Positions 51,959 through 60,555 of a stretch of DNA of 64,000 bases are shown here, one piece after another. The translations under genes were made by a program, and so were the position numbers. Source of the stretch: an uncultured Gammaproteobacteria bacterium (GTDB lineage: Bacteria; Pseudomonadota; Gammaproteobacteria; GCA-001735895); contig CAMYLU010000011.1 of assembly GCA_947259485.1 (NCBI GenBank), forward strand, positions 27,883-91,882. Reading direction: 5' to 3'. The notes under the pieces were generated by a model. It was given only the letters and a program-made list of their open reading frames with translations. It had not been told where the DNA came from and searched no databases. Positions within the stretch are counted from its first letter, which is position 1, and every line of letters begins with the position of its first letter.

Positions 51959-51978
51959 ATTCCCGCTTGCACGGGAAT
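51959..51978. repeat. Short palindromic repeat, copy 2, between convergent genes
   Basis: ATTCCCG (51959-51965) pairs with CGGGAAT (51972-51978) around CTTGCA, followed by GACCG. It is related to the 17031-17050 hairpin. It sits between the convergent synthetase and host-attachment genes and may act in both directions, though there is no T-run. Confidence 0.5.
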
Positions 51979-51990
51979 GACCGATATCCG

Positions 51991-52425
51991 TCATAGCCGG
52001 TTTGGTAAATGAGAACGGATGTCTTCAATACTGTGATCGACCAGGTCCTTGTCTACCTCGCCCGAGAGTAACTCTGCACACTGCTTATTAATACTGGAAC
52101 GCAGCAATCCAAGAAATTTCGGTGATGCGACCAGGTAGATTCGACGCAGATCACTGTTTCGTCGGAGCTTATCGATCTCATCACGTAATTCATGTGCAAA
52201 AGCTTCTGCCTCCTTCTGATGGGCTGCTTTTTCATGCCCCATCGAATGTTTACCGAAGCCTCCCGAATCCGATTCGCTACCTGTGCCATCGCTAACCAGG
52301 TCTTGTTCTTTAAGGCGACTTTCGGGATGAATATAATCTCTTTCATCGGCTAAAGGGCTGTTCCCGCTCTCTGCCACCAGGATTCGTGCTTTACTGCTAT
52401 CTGCAACAACGACACATATGGACAT
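51991..52425 (-). CDS. Host-attachment-like protein (PF10116/BaeRF-type small protein)
   Basis: A 144-residue cytosolic protein. SICVVVADSSKARILVAE is the hallmark opening of 'required for attachment to host' proteins, related to eukaryotic release-factor-1 domains. HQKEAEAFAHELRDEIDKLRR and RIYLVASPKFLGLLR continue it. The start at 52425 (MSICVVV) is chosen because GGGAGG lies eight bases upstream, against an in-frame extension of eight residues. It is often linked with stress or translation; no partner is nearby. Confidence 0.82.
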   Translation of the reverse strand: MSICVVVADSSKARILVAESGNSPLADERDYIHPESRLKEQDLVSDGTGSESDSGGFGKHSMGHEKAAHQKEAEAFAHELRDEIDKLRRNSDLRRIYLVASPKFLGLLRSSINKQCAELLSGEVDKDLVDHSIEDIRSHLPNRL

Positions 52426-52577
52426 TTCTACACCCTCCCAATTTTTCAAGACATGGATCAGGATATGCCTTTATCGGCGAAAGATTACCGACATAGATCA
52501 ATTCTTCTTTAGAAAATAATTCGTTACGTCATCCCGGCGAAAGCGGGGATCTTTTAACACGCCGTCATTGCAATATT

Positions 52578-52611
52578 CCGATACGTCGGAGCGCCGCTAA
52601 GTGGGCCGCAT
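52578..52611. repeat. Dispersed 34-base repeat, copy 1
   Basis: This block shares 29 of 34 positions with 56419-56452, including a perfect CGCTAAGTGGGC core. It lies between two minus-strand genes next to further GGGAATGACGG-type palindromic scraps. It is non-coding and no function can be read. Confidence 0.6.
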
Positions 52612-52654
52612 GCGGTCGGGAATGACGGTAATGATTTTGGGGATGACGCCGGGA

Positions 52655-53077
52655 TTATTCAGCAACTTGGTCGAGGTTGTACTTGGCGCGCAGGCTGGCT
52701 TTGACGAATAGCGCCACGTAGGCGAAACCTTGCGGTTTTTGTTTAAAGCAAACGATGGTGTTCGTGGTGCCGGGATCCGAGTGTGAGTAAGTGTCGTCAC
52801 CATAGGTGGTCGCTTCGTATGCGCTATCTTGCTGGCCGTCGCTCTCTATTATCACGAAATAATTGAAACCGTTTTCAAGCGTTATCTCCGCGCTCCTCAA
52901 CAACGCGAGGTCGACCGACTTTTCATCCTCGCTGTTCGCGCTGCCGGGGGAGGACACCTGGAAAGTGTCTTGATCCACCCGGGTTGAAGAGATCAGATCG
53001 CCGTAGTTGTCCGGTTGCAACGGTTTTGCACAGGCGTTTAGCAGTAACAGCAGTAGAACAGAATAAAAAACCTTCAT
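52655..53077 (-). CDS. Lipoprotein of the CC0125/CC1285-like type
   Basis: A 140-residue lipoprotein: MKVFYSVLLLLLLNAC with lipobox cysteine 16, then AKPLQPDNYGDL. LLRSAEITLENGFNYFVI matches the conserved part of a small lipoprotein family first seen in Caulobacter. The function is unknown. The start at 53077 places the signal peptide first; a longer frame upstream has no ribosome site. The family link is by eye. Confidence 0.65.
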   Translation of the reverse strand: MKVFYSVLLLLLLNACAKPLQPDNYGDLISSTRVDQDTFQVSSPGSANSEDEKSVDLALLRSAEITLENGFNYFVIIESDGQQDSAYEATTYGDDTYSHSDPGTTNTIVCFKQKPQGFAYVALFVKASLRAKYNLDQVAE

Positions 53078-53186
53078 TGAAGTTGGGTCGCTCCTGGCTT
53101 TGCTTCCTGGCACCGGATTCTGACACTGTCGGGCGCTCGACAGCAGGCCAATTAATTACTTTGTAAAGTTTTTGCGCTTTTTCCTG

Positions 53187-53289
53187 TGAACTAATTCCCC
53201 GCAATCTTAACCGTGATTGGTTAGGATGATAAGCACTAACCCCTTAGTTCAGAACCAATTTTACCCGATCTCCCCGGTCGGGTTTTTTA
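53187..53289 (+). ncRNA. Candidate structured RNA or gnd leader ending in a terminator
   Basis: In a 380-base gap between the lipoprotein gene and gnd, TGAACTAA (53187-53194) pairs perfectly with TTAGTTCA (53244-53251), enclosing a GGTTAG/CTAACC stem (53219-53224/53236-53241). A GC-rich hairpin with T-run follows at once. The order outer stem, inner stem, terminator is that of a small RNA or a riboswitch-like leader. No family match was recognised and no good promoter was found by eye. If it is a leader, transcription into gnd would depend on antitermination. Confidence 0.4.
53263..53289 (+). terminator. Intrinsic terminator upstream of gnd
   Basis: ACCCGATC (53263-53270) pairs with GGTCGGGT (53276-53283, one G-U pair) around a five-base loop and is followed by TTTTTTAT. 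No plus-strand gene ends before it, so it closes either a small RNA or the gnd leader. Confidence 0.75.
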
Positions 53290-53458
53290 TTCCCGAAATG
53301 AATCCATGCTTGCGGCTTACATGATGCCTGGCTGAATGCCTGTCTTGATCCTGCGAGGCCTGTCTAAACTTTAATAATCAGCAAAAGATCATCTCTTATA
53401 TTGGTTGGAACGAGCCGGTGGTAATATGCCCCGATTTAACGGCGACGATTCCTCGAAT

Positions 53459-54910
53459 ATGAAGACACTTTCTGACATCGGCCTGGTAGGCCTTGCGGTA
53501 ATGGGTGAAAACCTGATCCTGAACATGGAAAGCAAGGGTTACACGGTGACCGCTTATAACCGCTCGATAGACAAGGTCGACGACTTTATCAAAGGTCGTG
53601 CCGCGGGTAAGAATATTCACGGAGCGCATTCGCTAGAAGCGCTGGTGGCATCCCTCGAGTCACCGCGCAAGATCATGTTAATGGTCAAGGCCGGGCAACC
53701 GGTAGACGATATTATCGAGCAACTCGTCCCGCACCTCGATCCTGGCGATATCGTCATCGATGGTGGTAACGCCCATTTCGAGGACAGTATCCGCCGCACC
53801 CGGTACCTGGAGAACAAAGGCCTGCTTTTTATCGGTACCGGGGTTTCCGGCGGCGAAGAGGGTGCGTTGACCGGTCCGTCTATCATGCCCGGGGGTTCGA
53901 CCGCCGCCTGGAAAGCGGTCAAGCCGATCTTTCAGAGCATCGCGGCCCGGGTTGAAGATGGCACTCCCTGCTGCGACTGGGTCGGTGAGGGTGGCGCCGG
54001 TCACTTTGTCAAAATGGTCCACAACGGCATCGAATATGGTGATATGCAGTTGATCTGTGAAGCCTATCAAATCATGAAAGAGCTGCTGGGCATGTCCGCG
54101 GGCGAGATGCACGAGGTATTTGCCGAGTGGAACAAGGGTGAACTGGACAGTTACCTGATCGAGATTACGCGCGACATCCTGGCCTATGAAGAAAATGGTG
54201 AACCCCTGGTTGAAAGTATTCTCGATACGGCAGGCCAGAAAGGAACCGGTAAATGGACCGGTATATCGGCGCTCGAGCTCGGGATTCCCCTGACCCTGAT
54301 CGGTGAGGCAGTGTTTGCGCGCTTTTTGTCTGCGCAAAAGGAAGAACGCGTGCAGGCATCGCGCCTGCTCAATGGACCCGAGCGCAACTTCGACGGTGAC
54401 AGGAAGGCCTTCATTGAAGACATTCGGCAGGCCTTGCTGGCCTCCAAGATCGTCTCGTATGCACAGGGTTACCTGCTGATGCGCGAAGCCGCCGGGCTGT
54501 ACGGCTGGAACCTGGACTATGGAGGCATCGCCCTGTTGTGGCGGGGTGGCTGTATTATTCGCTCGGTTTTCCTGGGCCGCATTAAAGATGCCTTTGATGC
54601 AGACCCGGGCCTGCCAAATTTATTGTTATCGCCTTACTTCCGCGAAAAGGTCGAAGGCGCACAGGTAGGCTGGCGAGGCGTGGTCGCCGCTGCGGTTTGT
54701 CACGGCATTGCCTCGCCTTCATTGACGGCCGCACTGAGCTATTTCGACGGTTACCGCTCGCAACGCCTGCCCGCCAACCTGCTGCAGGCGCAACGCGATT
54801 ATTTTGGCGCGCATACTTACGAACGTATCGACCGGCCGCGCGGTGAATTCTTTCATACCAACTGGACCGGACGTGGTGGTGACACTGCCTCTTCAACTTA
54901 TGACGTCTAG
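53459..54910 (+). CDS. gnd: 6-phosphogluconate dehydrogenase, decarboxylating
   Basis: Oxidises 6-phosphogluconate to ribulose 5-phosphate and CO2 with NADP+ in the pentose phosphate pathway. IGLVGLAVMGENLILNMESKGYTV is the N-terminal coenzyme fold. IGTGVSGGEEGALTGPSIMPGG and GEGGAGHFVKMVHNGIEYGDMQL hold the substrate and catalytic Lys/Glu residues; DTAGQKGTGKWT follows. The C-terminus RGEFFHTNWTGRGG is typical. The ATG at 53459 aligns with the family start; another ATG at 53426 has a better GGTGG site and would add 11 residues. About 483 residues is the long, gammaproteobacterial-size form. Confidence 0.96.
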   Translation: MKTLSDIGLVGLAVMGENLILNMESKGYTVTAYNRSIDKVDDFIKGRAAGKNIHGAHSLEALVASLESPRKIMLMVKAGQPVDDIIEQLVPHLDPGDIVIDGGNAHFEDSIRRTRYLENKGLLFIGTGVSGGEEGALTGPSIMPGGSTAAWKAVKPIFQSIAARVEDGTPCCDWVGEGGAGHFVKMVHNGIEYGDMQLICEAYQIMKELLGMSAGEMHEVFAEWNKGELDSYLIEITRDILAYEENGEPLVESILDTAGQKGTGKWTGISALELGIPLTLIGEAVFARFLSAQKEERVQASRLLNGPERNFDGDRKAFIEDIRQALLASKIVSYAQGYLLMREAAGLYGWNLDYGGIALLWRGGCIIRSVFLGRIKDAFDADPGLPNLLLSPYFREKVEGAQVGWRGVVAAAVCHGIASPSLTAALSYFDGYRSQRLPANLLQAQRDYFGAHTYERIDRPRGEFFHTNWTGRGGDTASSTYDV

Positions 54911-54919
54911 GTATATAAT
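54892..54919 (+). promoter_or_regulatory. Candidate promoter of the 54971 gene inside the gnd 3' end
   Basis: TTCAAC (54892-54897), 16 bases, then a perfect TATAAT (54914-54919) just past the gnd stop. Transcription would start near 54926, leaving a leader of about 45 bases before the ATG at 54971. Confidence 0.5.
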
Positions 54920-54970
54920 CAGTGTTCCGGCCATTTCGCACTCATTCAACCACACGAGTCAACTTGCCTC

Positions 54971-56401
54971 ATGAATAATGAAAACGTAGAAGAAAAAAAT
55001 ACCAGCAAGCGCACCACCACCGACAAGGCGCTGCGAGTAAACCTTGATGAAAAAAAATACGGCACCATTGTCGAGATTGGTGCCGGCCAGGAAGTGGCGC
55101 GGCAGTTTTTCAAGGCGGGAGCGGCCGCGGGAACCATCGCCAAAACCATGTCCGCCTACGACATGAAATTCTCCGATGCCATTTATGGCGTACAGGAGGA
55201 TCGCCGTTACGTGAGCAAGTCACGGGTGCATGCGATGCTGGAAAAGGAATTTGACCTGGTTGTCGAGCGGGTGGGCAAGTCCCGCTCCAAGGCGTCACGC
55301 TTTTTTGCTTACGGTGCAACCATCGCTGCCAGGAGTTTCAGGGGCGACAACGAATGCCATGCCTGGTGTGGCATTCGCATACAGATGTATCCTGCCGCCG
55401 AACCTTCCGAAATCGTTGTTCATGTGCGAATGCGTGACGACAATGCGGAACGACAGCAACAGGCAATGGGTATTTTTGGCGTTAATTTAATCTATGCCGC
55501 TTACTATTACTTCGAAAATGCCAAAACAATCATCGAATCGCTGACCGACAATCTCGACCAGGGGCGTATTGAAATCGATTCAATCGAATTTTACGGACCC
55601 TATTTCGAAGAAGTCGATAACCGCGCCATCAACCTGCACCTGATCCGCAGCTGGAAAACCCGTGCCATCATGTTCAAGCCGGACGGTTCGGTCGTGATCC
55701 CCGCGGAAATGCTGTACAAGAAAAATGTGCTGACTATACGCGGTACCTTCAGGCCGGTGACGCGCCTCAATGTCGACATGATCGAGCAGGGTCTGAAGTT
55801 CTTCTGCAAACTGGAGGGGGTGACTGAAAAAAACAGTGTTGCCCTGGCCGAAATATCACTCAATGACGTGCATGGTAACGACCTGGGTGTGTCGGAAGAG
55901 GATCTGATTGCCAGCGTACGGTTACTGAACTCGCTTGGTTACAGCGTCATGATTACCGATTACACGCGCTATTTCTCGATGCGCGCTTATTTCAGGCAGT
56001 TCACCAAGCTGCAGATTGGTATCGTCGTCGGCATTGTCAACATTCGCCAAATCTTTGATGAAAGCAGCTACCGCGGGGTTGAAGGTGGAATCCTGGAAGG
56101 TTTCGGCAAACTGTTTCCGGACAATACTCGCCTGCTGGTCTACCCGGAAGTCGATCAAGCGGGCGAATATACCGATTTCAACAACATAAAGCTGGCGGAA
56201 AACCTGAAGCACCTCTACCAACACTTGCTGGAGAACAATTTTATTTTCGGGATCGAATCGAGCGATCACGAATTGTTCAATATTTTTTCTCGCAATGTCC
56301 TAAAGCAACTGCAAAACGGCCGGGGACAATGGGAAGAATGCGTTCCCGAAGGCGTTGCCGAGGAAATTATCCAAAACCGGCTGTTTGGATACCGCGGCTA
56401 G
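54971..56401 (+). CDS. Conserved protein of unknown function
   Basis: A 476-residue soluble protein with no signal peptide. GTIVEIGAGQEVARQFFKAG (about 31-50), TISAYDM-like TIAKTMSAYDMKFSDAIYG and MGIFGVNLIYAAYYYFENA are strongly patterned blocks that recur in a family found in several bacterial phyla, sometimes mislabelled as a TonB-dependent receptor; there is no barrel or plug here. The C-terminal half looks like an alpha/beta fold (SLGYSVMITDYTRYF, IGIVVGIVNIRQIFDE). It has its own promoter-like site and is followed by a convergent TauD-type gene. I do not recognise an activity. Confidence 0.7.
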   Translation: MNNENVEEKNTSKRTTTDKALRVNLDEKKYGTIVEIGAGQEVARQFFKAGAAAGTIAKTMSAYDMKFSDAIYGVQEDRRYVSKSRVHAMLEKEFDLVVERVGKSRSKASRFFAYGATIAARSFRGDNECHAWCGIRIQMYPAAEPSEIVVHVRMRDDNAERQQQAMGIFGVNLIYAAYYYFENAKTIIESLTDNLDQGRIEIDSIEFYGPYFEEVDNRAINLHLIRSWKTRAIMFKPDGSVVIPAEMLYKKNVLTIRGTFRPVTRLNVDMIEQGLKFFCKLEGVTEKNSVALAEISLNDVHGNDLGVSEEDLIASVRLLNSLGYSVMITDYTRYFSMRAYFRQFTKLQIGIVVGIVNIRQIFDESSYRGVEGGILEGFGKLFPDNTRLLVYPEVDQAGEYTDFNNIKLAENLKHLYQHLLENNFIFGIESSDHELFNIFSRNVLKQLQNGRGQWEECVPEGVAEEIIQNRLFGYRG

Positions 56402-56418
56402 ATCGGTTTCAAGGTCAT

Positions 56419-56452
56419 CCGATACCTCGGACGGTCGCTAAGTGGGCTGCAT
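56419..56452. repeat. Dispersed 34-base repeat, copy 2
   Basis: Shares 29 of 34 positions with 52578-52611, including CGCTAAGTGGGC. It lies between the convergent 54971 gene and TauD-type gene, followed by GGGATGACG- and GCAATGACG-type scraps. Non-coding. Confidence 0.6.
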
Positions 56453-56535
56453 AAGGTAACGCAGCTTTGTCATACCACGGGATGACGTAAATGGAAGGCC
56501 GCAATGACGACGATGGGATCGGGGGCGCAATGACA

Positions 56536-57543
56536 TTAAAGATATTGACCGTCGTAACTGCTGCTGCCGGCCTCGCGGTGCCAGAGTCGGTATAGATGAC
56601 GCTTGCGTTCTGGCTCGTCGAAGTCCTCGAAGGCGCTGCGGTAATGGCCGACTTCGTGATTATTAAGGTACTGGATCTGGCCACGTTGCAGCGGCGCCTC
56701 GAACCACAGGTCTTCTGATGCACAGACTTCATCGATCGCGTCGAGCGCCCGCACTAACGCTTTATCCATCGGTTCTCCGGCAACTTCATAACCCTTGCGG
56801 ATCAGCGATGCGTTGGCACGTGCGAACATGCGCTCATTGCGCCAGCTGAAGTAGGGTGCGAGACAAACCGGTTCGGCACCCTCGCGATGTTCTTTCTGAC
56901 GATCGAACAACACCGGCTGGTAGAGGCGAGCGAGTGCTTCGGGATACTGCTCGAGCATGCGCTGATGCACCGAGTAAAGACTGCAGAAGCGACTGACGCC
57001 ACCGCTCTTTGACGGGTGACGACAGAACAGGCCGACGTAATCAGGCACCATGCGCGCGAAGGCGTTGTCGGTGTGAAAATTGAGTTCGACCGACGTATAC
57101 GAACCGCGTGTGCCGTAGGCGTAATTGGCACCCGTGTCGGAAACGTTGTAAATCATCTCGCCGTTCCATTTCTGCGCCACCGGGCGACCGATGCACTGGC
57201 CGAGCACCCAGTAAACCTCGAGCAGCGTGTCGATCGGGTAGTCGTCCACGGGTAAGCGATCGAGCACCGCAAAACCGACGCCATCGTCGAGGATCGATTT
57301 CATCTGCGCCATTAACGTCCGACAGCTCGGTAGCTCCAATTCCTCGAGCTTGCGTTGCAATAGCGGTAGCGGATTATCAGTAAAGAATTGAGCTAGCTGT
57401 TCGATTTCAGCAAGCGCTGCATCGTTCAGGGTGACCCGATAGTCGTCGGGATTAATGTCGCTGGCAAGCCAGACCAGCCTGTCGCCGGCCGGCTCAAGGA
57501 TTTCGCTGGTTTCGCTGCTGCAGTCGAGATAGGGAACGCCCAT
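56536..57543 (-). CDS. TauD/TfdA-family Fe(II)/2-oxoglutarate dioxygenase
   Basis: A 335-residue non-haem iron dioxygenase. The iron ligands are the His and Asp of ELNFHTDNA (about 154-156) and a distal His, probably in YLNNHEVGHYRSAF near 295. The Arg that binds 2-oxoglutarate is likely in the following ERKRHLYRLW. Members hydroxylate or desulfonate taurine, sulfate esters, carnitine precursors and others; the sequence does not fix the substrate. A C-terminal LWHREAG is common in the gamma-butyrobetaine/TauD-like branch. It is a lone minus-strand gene. Confidence 0.87.
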   Translation of the reverse strand: MGVPYLDCSSETSEILEPAGDRLVWLASDINPDDYRVTLNDAALAEIEQLAQFFTDNPLPLLQRKLEELELPSCRTLMAQMKSILDDGVGFAVLDRLPVDDYPIDTLLEVYWVLGQCIGRPVAQKWNGEMIYNVSDTGANYAYGTRGSYTSVELNFHTDNAFARMVPDYVGLFCRHPSKSGGVSRFCSLYSVHQRMLEQYPEALARLYQPVLFDRQKEHREGAEPVCLAPYFSWRNERMFARANASLIRKGYEVAGEPMDKALVRALDAIDEVCASEDLWFEAPLQRGQIQYLNNHEVGHYRSAFEDFDEPERKRHLYRLWHREAGSSSYDGQYL

Positions 57544-57730
57544 CGATTCAATCTCGTTCGATCAATGACTCGGTTTGTACATTGCGCTTATCTAAGAAGA
57601 TTCGGATACCTGAGTCAAGCTTTGTTCGGAATACTGTCGGTCGCTGGGCAAAATCGAAATGATACAAAAAATCACCGTAACCAGCATGGCCTGAAGCCAC
57701 TCGGACTGGCGCGGAAATAATGGCTCACTG

Positions 57731-58783
57731 TCAGGTGCGCGATTCTGGTTTATTCTTGTTGTCGCGCAGGCGTTTGCGGTACTTGTCGCGAGCCAGCTCC
57801 TGCATGTCTTCGACGGTATCGCTTTCGTCGACGATTTCGCGCCCGAGCAGGGTTTCGATTGCATCCTCGAGCGTGACGATGCCAGAGGTCTGGCCAAACT
57901 CGTCTTCGACCAGGCACAGGTGTACGCGGTTTTTCAGCATCAACTCGAGTAAATGCACCACCGGCAGTTTTTCGGACACCCCGAGTATCTGCTTGGCACA
58001 TTTCTTGACCGGCTCGCCGCCATGCCCGTTGCGTTCTGTCATGAACAAGTCGTGGCGCAACACCTTGCCGGTAATCTCTTCAGGATCCCCATCGTAAATT
58101 GGCATGCGCGAGAACTGTCGCGTCCGCGGGTCATCGAGCGCTTCGCTGATGCTCATGTTCTGGTCGAGCATGTGCACCACGGTGCGCGGTGTCAGCACCT
58201 CCTCGGTTGACACCTCCCGCAGGCTCAGCACGTTGGAAAGGTATTCGTTTTCACGCGCAATCAGTGCGCCGCCCTTTTTTCCAAGCGTCCCCATCGCGAT
58301 AATTTCCTCGCGCGTAATGTCGGTTTCTGAGTTGCGGCCAAACAACTTCGTCAGGTGCGAGGAAATCCAGACCAGCGGGTACACCAGCTTGACCAGCCAC
58401 AGGATCAGAAACGAGGCGGGTATGATCAGCGTACGCCAGAAGGTAGCTCCGAGGGTTTTCGGGATGATCTCTGAAAAGTACAGGATCGCGAGCGTCAGCA
58501 ATACCGCGATCAGCGTTTCCCATTGTGGGCCGAACACCGTGAGCGCCTGCGCACCGACACCGAACGCACCCATGGTATGGGCAAAGGTATTCAGGATCAG
58601 GATCGCGGCCAGCGATTCGTCGACCCGGTCCTTGACCAGGTTCACTGCCGCGCCGGCACGTGGCCTTTCGGATTTCAGCGTTTCGACATAGCTGGGTGTG
58701 GCCGACAGCAGTACGGCTTCAAGAATCGAGCACAGGAAGGACACACCGATCGCAATCGCCAGGTAGAAAATTAACAGTGTCAT
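57731..58783 (-). CDS. CNNM/CorC-like membrane protein (DUF21 plus CBS pair)
   Basis: A 350-residue protein with an N-terminal DUF21 membrane domain (four helices, 1-160) and a CBS pair (195-330: VLTPRTVVHMLDQNMSISEAL, LVEDEFGQTSGIVTLEDAIETLLGREIVDESD). The C-terminal CorC_HlyC domain of most bacterial members is missing; the protein ends with a charged tail. Relatives move or sense magnesium and cobalt. It stands alone, followed by a 187-base gap to the TauD-type gene. Confidence 0.85.
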   Translation of the reverse strand: MTLLIFYLAIAIGVSFLCSILEAVLLSATPSYVETLKSERPRAGAAVNLVKDRVDESLAAILILNTFAHTMGAFGVGAQALTVFGPQWETLIAVLLTLAILYFSEIIPKTLGATFWRTLIIPASFLILWLVKLVYPLVWISSHLTKLFGRNSETDITREEIIAMGTLGKKGGALIARENEYLSNVLSLREVSTEEVLTPRTVVHMLDQNMSISEALDDPRTRQFSRMPIYDGDPEEITGKVLRHDLFMTERNGHGGEPVKKCAKQILGVSEKLPVVHLLELMLKNRVHLCLVEDEFGQTSGIVTLEDAIETLLGREIVDESDTVEDMQELARDKYRKRLRDNKNKPESRT

Positions 58784-58893
58784 AGGACTTCTATAAAGGC
58801 GTAAACAAAAATTTCAGCCGCTTGCCGTGAACCGCTATTGTACCAGTGCCGCAAATTTTCTGGGCAGCATTTACCGGCAACAGGCGACACCGC

Positions 58894-59310
58894 TCAGTCC
58901 CGCTGAATCGTCACCAGACCGGCTTTTGGATTCACAGCGACATGGTCGCCGGTTTTGATCAGTTGCGTGACATCGCCATCATCGAAGCGGTCGCACAGCG
59001 CCATGTTAGCAAGCGCCGCACCCTGCGCCAGGATCGGGTTGACATTATTGAACAGGATCGCTTTCGGCGCGATCCCGCGTGATTTCATTTCGTGCAGCAT
59101 CCAGGCCGAGGCGACGCCACCCTTGGCGGTGTTGAACACCATGATCTTGTCAACATAGCTCAGACCTGCAAGCTTGTGCTGCGGGCGTGAAAAAATCCCG
59201 GCGATGCGGTCTAAATCGTAGCGCGCGGAAAAATTATCGTCGGTCACGAGTGCCTCGCCCGAAACTTCAGGTCCGACGCCAACATGACATTTGAGTTCGA
59301 TCGTGGCCAT
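58894..59310 (-). CDS. Aconitase X small subunit (DUF126/swivelling domain)
   Basis: A 138-residue swivelling domain beginning MATIELKCHVGVGPEVSGEALVTDD. PEVSGEALVT and KGGVASAWMLHEM are the DUF126 signatures. It pairs with the large subunit whose stop overlaps its start by one base (TGATG). Together they form an aconitase X enzyme; bacterial members with known activity dehydrate cis-3-hydroxy-L-proline, archaeal ones mevalonate 5-phosphate. The start at 59310 is chosen from the coupling and the family N-terminus. Confidence 0.9.
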   Translation of the reverse strand: MATIELKCHVGVGPEVSGEALVTDDNFSARYDLDRIAGIFSRPQHKLAGLSYVDKIMVFNTAKGGVASAWMLHEMKSRGIAPKAILFNNVNPILAQGAALANMALCDRFDDGDVTQLIKTGDHVAVNPKAGLVTIQRD

Positions 59311-60551
59311 CAGACAATCTCTCCGGCGATCGCCGAAGCAACGCAGTTTTCCATGTTGGAAAGGATAGGTTCGTAGCCATAACCACCGATGATATTGGTC
59401 AGCTTGACCGAATTGGTCATGAGCCGCTTCCAGCCGTTGGCCTCGCCCATTTCGCGGGCATAGCTCTGGTAGAAGCACATGCCCTCGAGCACCAGGGCAC
59501 CCGAGGATTCAATGCGCTCGACGATACCCATGCGGCGGGCATCTGCGGCAACCACTGGGCTCGTCACCGCGAGCAGGTCCGTTTCACGATGAAGCTTTTG
59601 ACCGTCGAGCAATTCGGCCAGTGATTGCATCTCCAGCAACGACAACTGCGGCGCGGAAAATACGACCACGTCGACTTTTTCACCCTTGCCGCCGTAACGC
59701 GCGAAGAATGCCTCGAAGTCGGATTCGCCGATGACGTCGGCTGGCGAGTCCGGGTCACAGACCGTTTCCAGCGTCGGCGCTTCCGGCGTTACACCGACCA
59801 TATGAAACAGTGGCACCGAACCAAAGCTCGCCATCGCCGCACCGAAGTGTTTCATTTCGTCCGAGTCCGGATTCGATTCGATGCCCTCGATTACCGGAAC
59901 TTCGCGGTAAGAACCCGAGCGCGCACCGATAATGCCGCCGAGCGCACCCCAGTCAGACAGATGCTCTGGTTGATGCGCGATGTGAAAGCGCCGTGTCGCC
60001 CTGCGATTCTGGTCGAGATGCAATCCGTAACGCGGGGTGCGTCCGGTCAAACCGGCGGCGAGCGCTGACGGTCCGCCTTCGAAATTGGAATAGGCACCGA
60101 GCACGCTGTTGCAGTAGATCACGACGCCGGTATCGCCGAATGCAAGGTGCTCACCGCGCACCGGCGGCATGATAGTCTGGTAGTTGATGCAGGTGTTGGT
60201 CATCAGGATGCCCATGGATTCGAAGGCTTCGATGGTGCGCTGTTCGAGCACGGCCATCTCGTCGGTTTGCTTGAGGCGTTGGTAGTGACAGAAATCGATG
60301 CCGCGCGGATCGGTAATCATTGGAATGCGCACCTGGCGTTCGCCTGTCGGGTAGGTCATCAGGTTCTCGAGAAAAGCGACCCCGGCTTCGCCGAGTGACT
60401 CGGTATCGGCCATGATGTGCGCCTGTGTCACTTCGACGAAGTCAGCGGCATCGAAGAAACGACCCACCTGGAGCATGTGCTCGATCGCCCAACGCCGCGG
60501 TTCGCCGAGCTCGCCATCGAGCATCGCCTGTTCTTCACGGCTTAACTTCAT
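59310..60551 (-). CDS. Aconitase X catalytic (large) subunit (DUF521)
   Basis: A 413-residue dehydratase subunit with aconitase-like fold. It opens KLSREEQAMLDGELGEPRRWAIEHM, the standard AcnX start. YCNSVLGAYSNFEGGPSALAAGLTGRTPRYG, spread over about 147-177, carries a cysteine and the substrate-binding loop; the late TNSVKLTNIIGGYGYEPI holds the second conserved block. Iron-sulfur or mononuclear iron binding is known in relatives. The gene is tightly coupled to the small subunit and four bases from an aldo/keto reductase. cis-3-hydroxyproline is the leading bacterial substrate. Confidence 0.9.
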   Translation of the reverse strand: MKLSREEQAMLDGELGEPRRWAIEHMLQVGRFFDAADFVEVTQAHIMADTESLGEAGVAFLENLMTYPTGERQVRIPMITDPRGIDFCHYQRLKQTDEMAVLEQRTIEAFESMGILMTNTCINYQTIMPPVRGEHLAFGDTGVVIYCNSVLGAYSNFEGGPSALAAGLTGRTPRYGLHLDQNRRATRRFHIAHQPEHLSDWGALGGIIGARSGSYREVPVIEGIESNPDSDEMKHFGAAMASFGSVPLFHMVGVTPEAPTLETVCDPDSPADVIGESDFEAFFARYGGKGEKVDVVVFSAPQLSLLEMQSLAELLDGQKLHRETDLLAVTSPVVAADARRMGIVERIESSGALVLEGMCFYQSYAREMGEANGWKRLMTNSVKLTNIIGGYGYEPILSNMENCVASAIAGEIV

Positions 60552-60555
60552 TTGC

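Noticed and set aside
53205..53245. tRNA-like D-arm (GTGATTGGTTAGGAT)
   Set aside because: No T-arm, acceptor stem or CCA-side match is present, so it is not a tRNA.
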